Below are positions 34,583-43,129 of a stretch of DNA of 64,000 bases, one piece after another (the first letter of the stretch is position 1; every line of letters begins with the position of its first letter). The stretch covers positions 1 through 64,000 of the forward strand of contig NZ_JBQJIK010000013.1 of the NCBI RefSeq assembly GCF_052078665.1. Reading direction: 5' to 3'. The notes under the pieces are model-generated. The model made no database searches. It saw nothing but the letters and a program-made list of their open reading frames with translations, and was not told the DNA's origin. Origin of the DNA: Inquilinus sp052078665. GTDB taxonomy: Bacteria > Pseudomonadota > Alphaproteobacteria > DSM-16000 > Inquilinaceae. The position numbers and the translations under genes were made by a program.

Positions 34583-34618
34583 GCCGGCACCGGTCAAGTC
34601 GACTTGACCGGTGCCGGC
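34583..34618. terminator. 36-nt perfect palindrome, probable convergent terminator
   Basis: Positions 34583-34618 are exactly self-complementary (GCCGGCACCGGTCAAG, centre TCGA, then the complement). As RNA it gives a 16-bp stem with a 4-nt loop on either strand. It lies 11 nt after the ankyrin gene and downstream of the convergent membrane-protein gene. No T-tract follows. Confidence 0.6.
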
Positions 34619-34729
34619 AAGCATGGCGCGGGGCCGCCCGTGCGTGTCCGGCAATCAATGGTCACGCGAGGGGATGCCGGGGAATCTCGCTCAGCCTCAT
34701 GTATCAAGAAGACCGGCTCTGGGGTCGGC

Positions 34730-35134
34730 CTAGCGTTTCACCACCACGGTCGCGCCAGCGGCCCCTACGAGCGCGCCCGCGAAGAGTTTCGCGATATCAA
34801 GGAAGCCAGCTGCTTGTGCGGCCAGGTTCGAGTCTACTCCGGCCACCGTCCCGAGGTAGCCCAGATATCCGAAAGCGAGCGCCATAACGGCGGAAATGAC
34901 CATGAGTCCGGTGATGTTTTCTCTGACCCATTGCCAGCGGCGCAACTCGCGTTTCTCAACGATCTTGAGATAGGATAGGAATGCCTTCATCCAGTCGACA
35001 CCGGCGCTTGCCTCATCCGGGGATCTGTCAGACAACATATTGTATTCTGCAATAATCCCTGATTTGATCTTGGGAACAAATTCATTCCAAAGAGATTCTG
35101 GGATCCGAATTTCGGCTGAATTTGAACTATCCAT
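34730..35134 (-). CDS. Two-helix membrane protein of unknown function
   Basis: A 134-residue protein. The soluble N-terminal half (SAEIRIPESLWNEFVPKIKSG, then FLSYLKIVEKRELRRW) is followed by two transmembrane helices (residues about 75-95 and 108-131). Strong AAGGAGA ribosome site before the ATG at 35134. The DNA has lower GC and different codon use from its neighbours, suggesting horizontal origin. No family recognised. Confidence 0.7.
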   Translation of the reverse strand: MDSSNSAEIRIPESLWNEFVPKIKSGIIAEYNMLSDRSPDEASAGVDWMKAFLSYLKIVEKRELRRWQWVRENITGLMVISAVMALAFGYLGYLGTVAGVDSNLAAQAAGFLDIAKLFAGALVGAAGATVVVKR

Positions 35135-35449
35135 GATATGTCTCCTTTAATGAATGCGCCTCTTTTTAATACTGGAGCCATTGTACCATATGGCCTCGCT
35201 TTCAGGCCAGAGTGGGCGCCCAGGCGTCCGGGATGCCTGGGCCATGCTGCTGCGGGCAGTGGAGCGGGGGCGATGATCTTGGTTTCGGCCGCAACGCGCA
35301 TTCCCTCGGCCCTCGGAGAGGGCCGCTCGTGCCGGTGACCCCCTGGGCTCTGGCTGGCCGTGTGCTGATGGCGTATGCCGTCGACATCTATCGGCAGCTT
35401 CCGAGGAAGCCGGACAAAGCACCGCTGCGGCTGAGAGCGCCGGAGAGTT
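35135..35449. other. Intergenic stretch without recognisable features
   Basis: Between the membrane-protein gene and tRNA-Gln. Frames open here lack ribosome sites and resemble no protein family; no tRNA, terminator or repeat was recognised beyond the AT-rich leader of the membrane-protein gene (35135-35190). Confidence 0.5.
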
Positions 35450-35523
35450 TGGCTGGGGGACTAGGATTCGAACCTAGGCTGGCGGAGTCAGAGTCCGCTG
35501 TCCTACCACTAGACGATCCCCCA
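35450..35523 (-). tRNA. tRNA-Gln (CUG anticodon)
   Basis: A 74-nt cloverleaf including the encoded CCA. The acceptor stem pairs TGGGGGA with TCCCCCA; the anticodon stem-loop is GCGGA-CTCTGAC-TCCGC, giving anticodon CUG (codon CAG); the T-arm has CCTAGGTTCGAATCCTAG. The unusual initial T fits glutamine tRNAs. Confidence 0.95.
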
Positions 35524-35697
35524 GAGGCCGGCGGGAGGGTGTCTACCCCAGCGATCCGCCCGTGTAAAGGCCTGCGTGCTGGAACGGCAGCCATGCCGGG
35601 ACCGGATGCGACTCCGGGGGGCATTTCCACTTTGGCCGCGCCTGCGCTACAGTTCGATGAAGGGACGGAGGCGCCGTTCGAAACGGGACGGACGGCC

Positions 35698-36744
35698 ATG
35701 GAAGGAATGTCAGTGGTGGAGTCGATCGCGATCGCCGAGGCCACCGCGGCCGGCGATCAGCGTCGGGCAGCGCGGCCCGAACCCCTCTACGCCGCGGTGG
35801 ATCTCGGCACCAACAACTGCCGGCTGCTGATCGCGCGCGCCGCGACCGGCGGGTTCCAGGTGGTCGATGCGTTCAGCCGCATCGTCCGGCTGGGCGAGGG
35901 CGTCGGCGCGACCGGGCGGCTGCAGCCCGAGGCGATGCAGCGCACCCTGTCGGCGCTGCGCATCTGCGCCGCCAAGATCCGGCGGCAGAACGTGATCCTG
36001 TCGCGCGCGGTGGCGACCGAGGCCTGCCGCCAGGCCGGCAACTTCCCGGCCTTCCGCGACCGGGTGCGGCGCGAGACCGGCCTGCAGCTGGAGATGATCC
36101 CGGCGCAGGAGGAGGCGCGCCTGGCCGCGGCCGGCTGCGCCCCGCTGCTCGACCCCGCGATCCCGCATGCGATCATCTTCGACATCGGCGGCGGCTCGAC
36201 CGAGCTGACCTGGCTGGAATTCGATGCCGACGGCCAGGCGGTGACGCTCGACGCGCTCAGCATGCCGCTCGGCGTCGTCTCCCTGGCCGAGCTGCATGGC
36301 GGCCACGAGGTCTCGGCCGAGACCTATGCGGCGATGACCGCCGCGACCGCCGCCGCTTTGGCCGATTTCGAGGCGCGCAACAATCTGCGCGGCCTGATCG
36401 ACCAGGGCCGGGTGCAGATGATCGGCTCCTCCGGCACCGTGACCACGCTGGCCGGGGTCCATCTCGGCCTGCCGCGCTATATCCGCTCCGAGGTCGATGG
36501 CTGCACCCTGAGCTTCGAGGAGGCGCGGCGCGCCAGCCGCATGCTGCTCGGCCTCGACTATGCGGCGCGCTCGTCCTATCCCTGCATCGGCCGCGACCGG
36601 GCCGACCTGGTGCTGGCCGGCTGCGCCATTCTCGAGGCGATCTGCGACACCTGGCCGGTCGGCAAGCTGCGGGTCGGCGACCGCGGCGTGCGCGAGGGCA
36701 TCCTGTTCGACCTGCTGGCCGAGGCGCAGTCGCGCCACGCCTGA
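35698..36744 (+). CDS. ppx: Exopolyphosphatase / pppGpp phosphohydrolase family
   Basis: A 348-residue Ppx/GppA phosphatase of the ASKHA fold: phosphate-1 loop AAVDLGTNNCRLLIA, a conserved RAVATEACRQAGN, the FDIGGGSTEL phosphate-2 loop and IGSSGTVTTLAG. It hydrolyses polyphosphate and/or pppGpp. It is the short form without the C-terminal HD domain. The ATG at 35698 precedes a less conserved 30-residue leader. The next gene is rlmE (28 nt), the usual partner in Alphaproteobacteria. Confidence 0.9.
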   Translation: MEGMSVVESIAIAEATAAGDQRRAARPEPLYAAVDLGTNNCRLLIARAATGGFQVVDAFSRIVRLGEGVGATGRLQPEAMQRTLSALRICAAKIRRQNVILSRAVATEACRQAGNFPAFRDRVRRETGLQLEMIPAQEEARLAAAGCAPLLDPAIPHAIIFDIGGGSTELTWLEFDADGQAVTLDALSMPLGVVSLAELHGGHEVSAETYAAMTAATAAALADFEARNNLRGLIDQGRVQMIGSSGTVTTLAGVHLGLPRYIRSEVDGCTLSFEEARRASRMLLGLDYAARSSYPCIGRDRADLVLAGCAILEAICDTWPVGKLRVGDRGVREGILFDLLAEAQSRHA

Positions 36745-36772
36745 TACATCCGCCAGACACCATCCGAGTGAG

Positions 36773-37510
36773 ATGAAGACACCGAAGAAGCCGGGCGCCG
36801 CGAGGGCAGGGGGGCCGAGCGGCCGCGGCAGCCGCGGCCTGGCCGTGCGGGTGAAGACCGCCAAGCAGCGCACCGCGTCCTCGACCCGCTGGCTCGAGCG
36901 CCAGCTCAACGACCCCTATGTCGCCGAGGCCAAGCGCATGGGCTACCGCTCGCGCGCCGCGTTCAAGCTGGTGCAGCTCGACGACAAGCTGAAGCTGCTG
37001 CGCCGCGGCATGCGCGTGGTCGATCTCGGCTGCGCCCCCGGCGGCTGGGTCCAGGTGGCGCTGGAGCGGGTCGGGCCGCAGGGCAAGGTGGTCGGCATCG
37101 ACTATCTCGGCATGGACCCGGTTCCCGGGGCGACCATCCTGGAGATGGACTTCCTCGACCCAGAAGCGCCGGCCCGGCTGAAGCAGGCGCTGGCCGGCCC
37201 GGCCGACCTCGTGCTCAGCGACATGGCGGCGCCGACCGTCGGCCACCAAATGACCGACCATCTGCGAATCATGGCGCTGGCTGAGACCGCGATCGAGTTC
37301 GCGGTCGATGTGCTGGTGCCGGGCGGCGCCTTCGTCGCCAAGCTGTTCCAGGGCGGGGCCGAGAAGGAACTGCTCGACATCCTGAAGCGCAACTTCGCCA
37401 AGGTCCGCCACGTCAAGCCTGCCGCCAGCCGGCAGGACAGCGCCGAGGTCTACATCGTCGCGACCGATTTCCGCGGCCCCGGTCCGCGCGACGCAACGCA
37501 GGCCCCCTAG
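36773..37510 (+). CDS. rlmE: 23S rRNA (uridine-2552-2'-O) methyltransferase RlmE (FtsJ)
   Basis: A 245-residue RrmJ/FtsJ methyltransferase. SAM motif VVDLGCAPGGWVQVA; the K-D-K-E tetrad can be followed through RSRAAFKL, LVLSDMAAPTVGH, FVAKLFQG and SAEVYIVA. It methylates U2552 of 23S rRNA. The basic N-terminal 35 residues (GPSGRGSRGLAVRVKTAK) are an extension seen in alphaproteobacterial members. It sits between ppx and guaB. Confidence 0.93.
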   Translation: MKTPKKPGAARAGGPSGRGSRGLAVRVKTAKQRTASSTRWLERQLNDPYVAEAKRMGYRSRAAFKLVQLDDKLKLLRRGMRVVDLGCAPGGWVQVALERVGPQGKVVGIDYLGMDPVPGATILEMDFLDPEAPARLKQALAGPADLVLSDMAAPTVGHQMTDHLRIMALAETAIEFAVDVLVPGGAFVAKLFQGGAEKELLDILKRNFAKVRHVKPAASRQDSAEVYIVATDFRGPGPRDATQAP

Positions 37511-37518
37511 ATCTGCGC

Positions 37519-37546
37519 TTCACAACGGCCCGAGGGGGGTTATATT
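37519..37546 (+). promoter_or_regulatory. Candidate sigma-70 promoter of guaB
   Basis: TTCACA (37519-37524), 16-nt spacer, TATATT (37541-37546), 30 nt before the guaB ATG. Both hexamers are close to consensus and the T/A-rich -10 stands out in this GC-rich context. Confidence 0.55.
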
Positions 37547-37576
37547 GCGGTGCTTCCAGCCTCTGGGAGCCTCCAT

Positions 37577-39037
37577 ATGCAGTTCCGCGACGCCCTGACC
37601 TTCGATGACGTCCTGCTGGTGCCGCAGGCCTCGTCGATCCTGCCCGCCGAAGCGGACACGCGGACCCGGCTGACCAAGCGCATCGAACTCGGCATCCCGC
37701 TGCTCTCCGCCGCCATGGACACGGTGACCGAGGCGCCGCTGGCGATCGCCATGGCCCAGGCCGGCGGCATCGGCGTGATCCATCGCAACCTCGATATCGA
37801 GCGCCAGGCCGAAGAGGTGCGCAAGGTCAAGCGCTTCGAGAGCGGCATGGTGGTGAACCCGATCACCATCGGCCCCGACGCCAGCATGGCCGAGGCGCTG
37901 GCGCTGATGGACCAGCATGGCATCTCCGGCTTCCCGGTGGTGGAGAAGAGCGGCAAGCTGGTCGGCATCCTGACCAACCGCGACGTCCGTTTCGCCACCA
38001 ACCCGTCCCAGCCGGTGCGCGAGCTGATGACCCGGGACAAGCTGGTCACGGTGCGCGAGGGCGTGGACAAGGACGAGGCCAAGCGCCTGTTGCACCAGAA
38101 CCGGCTCGAGAAGCTGCTGGTCGTGGACCAGGACTACCGCTGCATCGGCTTGGTCACGGTCAAGGACATCCTCAAGGCCCAGCTGCACCCCAATGCCTGC
38201 AAGGACGAGCAGGGGCGGCTGCGCGTCGCCGCCGCCACCGGCACCGGCGACAAGGGCATCTCGCGCGCCGAGGCGCTGTTCGACGCGGGCGTTGACGTGC
38301 TGGTGCTGGACACGGCGCATGGCCATTCCGAGGGCGTGCTGAAGAGCGTGGAGCGGGCGCGCCGCCTGTCGAACTCGACCCAGATCGTCGCCGGCAACGT
38401 CGCCACGGCCGACGCCGCCAAGGCGCTGATCGACGCCGGGGCGGACGCGGTCAAGGTCGGCATCGGCCCGGGCTCGATCTGCACCACCCGCATGGTCGCC
38501 GGCGTCGGCGTGCCGCAGCTGACGGCGGTGCTGGACGTGGTCGAGGTCTGCCGCAAGCTGGACATCCCGGTGATCTCCGACGGCGGCATCAAGTATTCCG
38601 GCGACCTGGCCAAGGCGATCGCCGCCGGCGCCAATGTGGTGATGCTCGGCTCGCTGTTCGCCGGCACCGACGAGGCCCCGGGCGAGGTGATCCTGTACCA
38701 GGGCCGCTCCTACAAGAGCTATCGCGGCATGGGCTCGCTCGGCGCCATGGCGCGCGGCTCGGCCGACCGGTACTTCCAGCAGGAGGTGTCGGACACGCTG
38801 AAGCTGGTGCCCGAGGGCGTCGAGGGCCGGGTGCCGTACAAGGGGCCGGCCGCCAACGTCATCCACCAGTTGATCGGCGGGCTGAAGGCGGCGATGGGCT
38901 ACACCGGCAGCCGCACCATCGCCGACCTGCACCAGCGGGCGGAGTTCGTGCGCATCACCAATGCCGGCCTGCGCGAGAGCCATGTGCACGACATCACCGT
39001 GACCCACGAGGCCCCGAACTACCGGCCGGGGCTGTAA
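37577..39037 (+). CDS. guaB: Inosine-5'-monophosphate dehydrogenase
   Basis: A 486-residue IMPDH of full family length: TIM-barrel with an inserted pair of CBS domains (about residues 95-205), the catalytic Cys in GIGPGSICTTRM, and the mobile-flap region SYKSYRGMGSLGAM. It converts IMP to XMP using NAD+, the first step to GMP. The ATG at 37577 begins the family N-terminus QFRDALTFDDVLL; an upstream GTG at 37550 would add nine residues. Confidence 0.97.
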   Translation: MQFRDALTFDDVLLVPQASSILPAEADTRTRLTKRIELGIPLLSAAMDTVTEAPLAIAMAQAGGIGVIHRNLDIERQAEEVRKVKRFESGMVVNPITIGPDASMAEALALMDQHGISGFPVVEKSGKLVGILTNRDVRFATNPSQPVRELMTRDKLVTVREGVDKDEAKRLLHQNRLEKLLVVDQDYRCIGLVTVKDILKAQLHPNACKDEQGRLRVAAATGTGDKGISRAEALFDAGVDVLVLDTAHGHSEGVLKSVERARRLSNSTQIVAGNVATADAAKALIDAGADAVKVGIGPGSICTTRMVAGVGVPQLTAVLDVVEVCRKLDIPVISDGGIKYSGDLAKAIAAGANVVMLGSLFAGTDEAPGEVILYQGRSYKSYRGMGSLGAMARGSADRYFQQEVSDTLKLVPEGVEGRVPYKGPAANVIHQLIGGLKAAMGYTGSRTIADLHQRAEFVRITNAGLRESHVHDITVTHEAPNYRPGL

Positions 39038-39132
39038 GGGGCGTTTCCGTCGCAGCCTCGCCCGTAACGCTGGCCCGATCCGGCGGCCGTCCCTATTCTG
39101 GCCGGCCAACGGATTCAACCGGCACGGGCACC

Positions 39133-41154
39133 ATGGACGCTGATCCCTTTCTGTGGCTCGAGGACATCGACGGCACGACGGCCCTCGACTGGGTCCGCGC
39201 GCGCAACGCCGAGAGCACCGGCCGCTTCGCCGAGACGGCGGAGTTCGAGCGGATGCGCCGGCAGATGCTCGAGATCCTCGATTCCGAAGCCAAGCTGCCG
39301 CACGTCGTCCGCCGCGGCGACCGCTACTACAATTTCTGGCGCGACGCGGCCCATCCCCGCGGCCTGTGGCGGCGCACGACGCTGGCCTCGTTCCGCACCG
39401 CCGAGCCGGTGTGGGAGGTGCTGCTCGACCTCGACGCCCTGGCCGCGGCGGAGGGCGAGAACTGGGTCTGGCACGGCGCCGACTGCCTGGAGCCGGACTA
39501 CAGGCGCTGCCTGATCGCCCTGTCGCGCGGCGGCGCGGACGCCCATGTCGTCCGCGAGTTCGACCTGGAGAGCCGCAGCTTCGTCGCCGACGGCTTCTTT
39601 CTCCCAGAGGCGAAGAGCCGCTTCGGCTGGAAGGATTCCGATTCGATCTATGTCGGCACCGATTTCGGCCCGGGGTCGCTGACCCGCTCCGGCTATCCGC
39701 GGATCTCGAAGCTGTGGCGCCGCGGCCAGCCTTTGGCCGCGGCGGCGACCGTCTATGAGGGCCAGGAGGACGACCTCGCGGTCGACGCCTTCCACGATCG
39801 CTTCCCCGGTTTCGAGCGCGATTTTGTCGCCCGGCGCATCGACTTCTACACCAGCGAGCTGTTCCTGCTGGACGATGACGGCGCTTTGACCCTGGTCGAC
39901 GTGCCGCGCGACGCCGAGGCCGGCACCCACGGCCCTTGGCTGCTGGTGTCGCCGCGGACGGAATGGACCGTCGGCGGCCGCACGCATGCCGGCGGCGCGC
40001 TGCTGGCCGCCCGGTTCGACGACTGGATTGCCGGGAAGCGCGACCTCGCGGTGCTGTTCGAGCCGAGCGAGACCACCGCGCTGTCGAGCTATTCCGGCAC
40101 CCGCAACCACCTGGTCCTGCAGATCCTCGACGATGTGAAGAGCCGGGTGGAGGTGCTGACACCGGGCGAGAGTGGCTGGCGGCGTGGGGCCCTGGAAGGC
40201 CTGCCCGAGGCCGCGACCATCGCCTATGTCGCCACCACCCCGCATCAGGACGACGAGATCCTGGTCCTGGCCTCCGGCTTCCTCGAGCCGGACACGCTGT
40301 ATCGCGGCACGGCCGGAGAGGCCGGCTTCGAATCGCTGAAGCAGGCGCCGGCCTTCTTCGACGCCTCGCCCTATGCGGTGGAGCAGCATTTCACCGCCTC
40401 GGCCGACGGCACGCGGGTGCCCTATTTCGTGGTGGCGCGGAAAGACCTGCCGCGCGACGGCACGGCCCCGGTGCTGCTGACCGGCTATGGCGGCTTTGAG
40501 GTGCCGCTGCTGCCGCATTACATCCCCGGCGAGGGACGGCTGTGGCTCGACCGCGGCGGCGTCTACGCCGTCGCCAACATCCGCGGCGGCGGCGAATACG
40601 GCCCGCGCTGGCACCAGGCGGCGCTGCGCGAGAACCGGCCGCGCGCCTATGAGGATTTCGCCGCCGTGGCGCGCGACCTGGTGGCCCGCGGCATCACCGC
40701 GGTCCCGCATCTCGGCATCGAGGGCGGCAGCAATGGCGGCCTCCTGGTCGGCAACATGCTGACGACGTACCCGGAGCTGTTCGGCGCCATCGTCTGCGCC
40801 GTGCCGCTGCTCGACATGAAGCGCTATACCAAGCTCTTGGCCGGCGCCTCCTGGGCCGCGGAATACGGTGACCCAGACAAGCCGGAGGAGTGGGCATTCC
40901 TGCAGACCTTCTCGCCCTACCAGAACCTGCGGCAGGACGCGGCATACCCGCCGGTGCTGTTCCTGACCTCGACCCGCGACGACCGGGTGCACCCCGGCCA
41001 TGCGCGCAAGATGGCGGCGAAGATGATCGGGATGGGCCGGGACGTCCTCTATTACGAGAACATCGAGGGCGGCCACGGCGCCGCCGCCAACAACGCCCAG
41101 ACCGCCTTCAACCAGGCGCTGATCCACGCCTTCCTGTGGGAGAAGCTGACGTAG
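39133..41154 (+). CDS. S9A prolyl oligopeptidase family serine peptidase
   Basis: A 673-residue protein with the prolyl oligopeptidase layout: N-terminal PFLWLEDIDG and a beta-propeller (to about 420), then an alpha/beta-hydrolase domain with the nucleophile Ser533 in EGGSNGGLLVG, Asp in TSTRDDRVHPGHA and His in EGGHGAA. No signal peptide, so cytoplasmic. Likely cleaves short proline-containing peptides. Monocistronic, ending before a hairpin. Confidence 0.92.
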   Translation: MDADPFLWLEDIDGTTALDWVRARNAESTGRFAETAEFERMRRQMLEILDSEAKLPHVVRRGDRYYNFWRDAAHPRGLWRRTTLASFRTAEPVWEVLLDLDALAAAEGENWVWHGADCLEPDYRRCLIALSRGGADAHVVREFDLESRSFVADGFFLPEAKSRFGWKDSDSIYVGTDFGPGSLTRSGYPRISKLWRRGQPLAAAATVYEGQEDDLAVDAFHDRFPGFERDFVARRIDFYTSELFLLDDDGALTLVDVPRDAEAGTHGPWLLVSPRTEWTVGGRTHAGGALLAARFDDWIAGKRDLAVLFEPSETTALSSYSGTRNHLVLQILDDVKSRVEVLTPGESGWRRGALEGLPEAATIAYVATTPHQDDEILVLASGFLEPDTLYRGTAGEAGFESLKQAPAFFDASPYAVEQHFTASADGTRVPYFVVARKDLPRDGTAPVLLTGYGGFEVPLLPHYIPGEGRLWLDRGGVYAVANIRGGGEYGPRWHQAALRENRPRAYEDFAAVARDLVARGITAVPHLGIEGGSNGGLLVGNMLTTYPELFGAIVCAVPLLDMKRYTKLLAGASWAAEYGDPDKPEEWAFLQTFSPYQNLRQDAAYPPVLFLTSTRDDRVHPGHARKMAAKMIGMGRDVLYYENIEGGHGAAANNAQTAFNQALIHAFLWEKLT

Positions 41155-41232
41155 GTCTGGGGCGCAGCCCTCCAATTCTGAATACCCATCGTTCACGGCT
41201 GGGGTGCTCCCAGTCCTTCGAGCGGCCGCCAG

Positions 41233-41269
41233 GATGCCTCCCTCATCGACGATGATTGACGGAGGCATC
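41233..41269. other. Hairpin before the DUF4406 gene
   Basis: Outer stem of 9 bp (41233-41241 with 41261-41269) plus an inner 5-6-bp stem around 41243-41255. It may terminate the S9 peptidase transcript. Its 3' arm contains GGAGG, a possible ribosome site for a TTG start at 41270 of the next gene, so it might also regulate translation. Confidence 0.5.
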
Positions 41270-41287
41270 TTGGCATCTTCTCCCCTC

Positions 41288-41641
41288 ATGATTTTGGTCG
41301 CGGGCCCGTACCGCTCGGGCACCGGCGACGATACCGGCCGGATCGCGGCCAATATGCGGGCCATGAACGAGGCCGCGCTCCGCCTGTTCCGGGCCGGCCA
41401 CCTCCCCATCACCGGCGAGGCCCTGGCCCTGCCGCTGGTCGAGACCGCCGGATCGACCGGCCTCGGCGACCCGGTCTTCGACGAGATCTTCCACCCGATC
41501 GGCGAGCGCGTGGCGCGGCGCTGCGACGCCTGTCTCCGCATCGGCGGCCCCTCCGTCGGCGCCGAGGCGATGGTGGCGATCTTCGAGCGGGCCGGGCGGC
41601 CGGTCTACCGCAGCCTGGCCGAGGTGCCGGGATGCGCGTGA
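41288..41641 (+). CDS. DUF4406-type (nucleoside 2-deoxyribosyltransferase-like) protein
   Basis: 117 residues from ATG 41288. The N-terminal MILVAGPYRSGTGDD, then NEAALRLFRAGHLPITGEALALPL, and SVGAEAMVAIFERAGRPVY resemble the DUF4406/nucleoside-deoxyribosyltransferase-like fold. The ATG has no good ribosome site; TTG at 41270 (GGAGG 4 nt upstream, +6 residues) is an alternative start. It overlaps the Nudix gene, so both are probably co-translated and may act on nucleotide compounds. Confidence 0.72.
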   Translation: MILVAGPYRSGTGDDTGRIAANMRAMNEAALRLFRAGHLPITGEALALPLVETAGSTGLGDPVFDEIFHPIGERVARRCDACLRIGGPSVGAEAMVAIFERAGRPVYRSLAEVPGCA

Positions 41642-42219
41642 TGCAGGACCGGATCCGGATCCGATCGGTCGAGACCCTGTCCGACGACTGGTATGTGCTG
41701 AAGAAGACCACCTTCGACTACCGGCGCCAGGACGGCAGTTGGCAGACCCTGAGCCGCGAGACCTATGACCGCGGCAACGGCGCGGCGATCCTGCTGTACG
41801 ACCCGGCGCGCGGCCGGGTGCTGCTGACCCGGCAGTTCCGCTTCCCGGCCTATGTCAACGGCCATCCGGAGCCGCTGATCGAGGCCTGCGCCGGCCTGCT
41901 CGACGACCGTGACCCCGAGACCGCCATCCGCCAGGAGGCGGAGGAGGAGACGGGCTACCGGGTGGCGGCGCCGCGCCGGGTGTTCGAGGCCTTCATGAGC
42001 CCGGGGTCGGTGACCGAGCGGCTGGTCTTCTTCGTCGCCGAATATACCCCGGCGGACAGGGCCGCGGACGGCGGCGGGGTGGCGGCGGAGGGCGAGGACA
42101 TCGAGATCCTGGAGCCGACCCTGGCCGAGGCGCTGGCCATGGTCGGGCGCGGCGAGATCATGGACGGCAAGACCATTCTCCTGCTGCAATACGCCCAGCT
42201 TCATAGACTCTTGGACTGA
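41632..42219 (+). CDS. Nudix hydrolase (NudK/ADP-ribose pyrophosphatase-like)
   Basis: A 195-residue Nudix protein. The Nudix box reads from GLLDDRDPE to QEAEEETGY, with Gln in place of the usual Arg before the catalytic Glu cluster, as tolerated in NudK relatives. The N-terminal SDDWYVLKKTTFDYRR and ETYDRGNGAAILLYDP also match the NudK (GDP-mannose/ADP-sugar pyrophosphatase) group. GAGG precedes the ATG at 41632; a second ATG at 41641 shares bases with the preceding stop (TGATG). Confidence 0.88.
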   Translation: MRVMQDRIRIRSVETLSDDWYVLKKTTFDYRRQDGSWQTLSRETYDRGNGAAILLYDPARGRVLLTRQFRFPAYVNGHPEPLIEACAGLLDDRDPETAIRQEAEEETGYRVAAPRRVFEAFMSPGSVTERLVFFVAEYTPADRAADGGGVAAEGEDIEILEPTLAEALAMVGRGEIMDGKTILLLQYAQLHRLLD

Positions 42220-42221
42220 GC

Positions 42222-43121
42222 GTGACCACGGGCGAGCCGAACTGGGACGACATCCGCATCTTCCTCGCCGTCGCCCGGGCCGGCAGCCTGACCGAGGCCG
42301 CGCGGCGGCTGCGGCTGAGCCAGCCGACCATCGGCCGGCACCTGCGGTCGCTGGAGGACCTCGCCGGCGCCCGGCTGTTCGACCGGCTGCCGAACCGGCT
42401 GGAGCTGACCGCGCGCGGCCGGGCGCTGCTGCAGGCCGCCGGCGGCATGGAGGAGGGGGCGGGCGCCCTGCTGCGGGAGCTGTACCAGGCCGCTGCGGCC
42501 GAGCCCGAGCCGGTGCGGGTGTCCGCCACCAGCTCGGTCTCGCTGTTCCTGACCGCGCATCTGCAGGCGCTGCTGGCCGAAAGCGGCCAGGCGGTCGCGA
42601 TCGGCACTTCGCGCGACCGGGCCAATCTCGCCCGGCGCGAGGCCGACATCGCGCTGCGCATGCGCCGGGTGCCGGAGGAGGGCGATCTGGCGGCCCGCCG
42701 GATCGGCCGCATCGGCTTCGCCCTCTATGCCGCGCGGGCCTACATGGAGCAGCGCGGGCACGGCAGCCTGGCAGGGCTGGACTTCATCGGCCTGCCGGAG
42801 CCGGAGCGGACGCCGTCGCAATCCGCCTGGTTCGACGGCATCGCCGCCCAGGGCGTCCTGCGCTGCCGGCTGGGCGAGGTGTATCTGCGCCACCGCGCGG
42901 CGGCCGACGGACTCGGCGTGGCGCTGTTGCCCTGCTTCCTGGGCGATGCCGACGACCGGCTGCTGCGCCTCGGCGAGCCGGTGCCGGAGCTGGCCGAGGA
43001 CGTCTACCTGATGCTGCATGGCGATTTGCGCCGCGACGCCGCCGTCCGCGCCGTGGCCGAGGCCCTGGCCGCCCTGTTCCGGCGCCGGCGCCGCGCGCTC
43101 GAAGGTACGCGGCGCAGCTGA
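42222..43121 (+). CDS. LysR-family transcriptional regulator
   Basis: A 299-residue LysR protein with GTG start. The helix-turn-helix is FLAVARAGSLTEAARRLRLSQPTIGRHLRSLEDLAGARLFDR; the effector domain follows (VRVSATSSVSLFLTAHL to LLPCFLGDADDRL). It begins 2 nt after the Nudix stop and ends 8 nt before the convergent CODH-like large-subunit gene. The target is unknown; since it is not divergent from its neighbours the usual inference does not apply. Confidence 0.9.
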   Translation: MTTGEPNWDDIRIFLAVARAGSLTEAARRLRLSQPTIGRHLRSLEDLAGARLFDRLPNRLELTARGRALLQAAGGMEEGAGALLRELYQAAAAEPEPVRVSATSSVSLFLTAHLQALLAESGQAVAIGTSRDRANLARREADIALRMRRVPEEGDLAARRIGRIGFALYAARAYMEQRGHGSLAGLDFIGLPEPERTPSQSAWFDGIAAQGVLRCRLGEVYLRHRAAADGLGVALLPCFLGDADDRLLRLGEPVPELAEDVYLMLHGDLRRDAAVRAVAEALAALFRRRRRALEGTRRS

Positions 43122-43129
43122 ACCGGACC

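Noticed and set aside
37520..40162. 880-codon minus-strand frame across guaB and the S9 peptidase
   Set aside because: It spans two strongly supported plus-strand genes and encodes Arg/Pro-rich low-complexity sequence.
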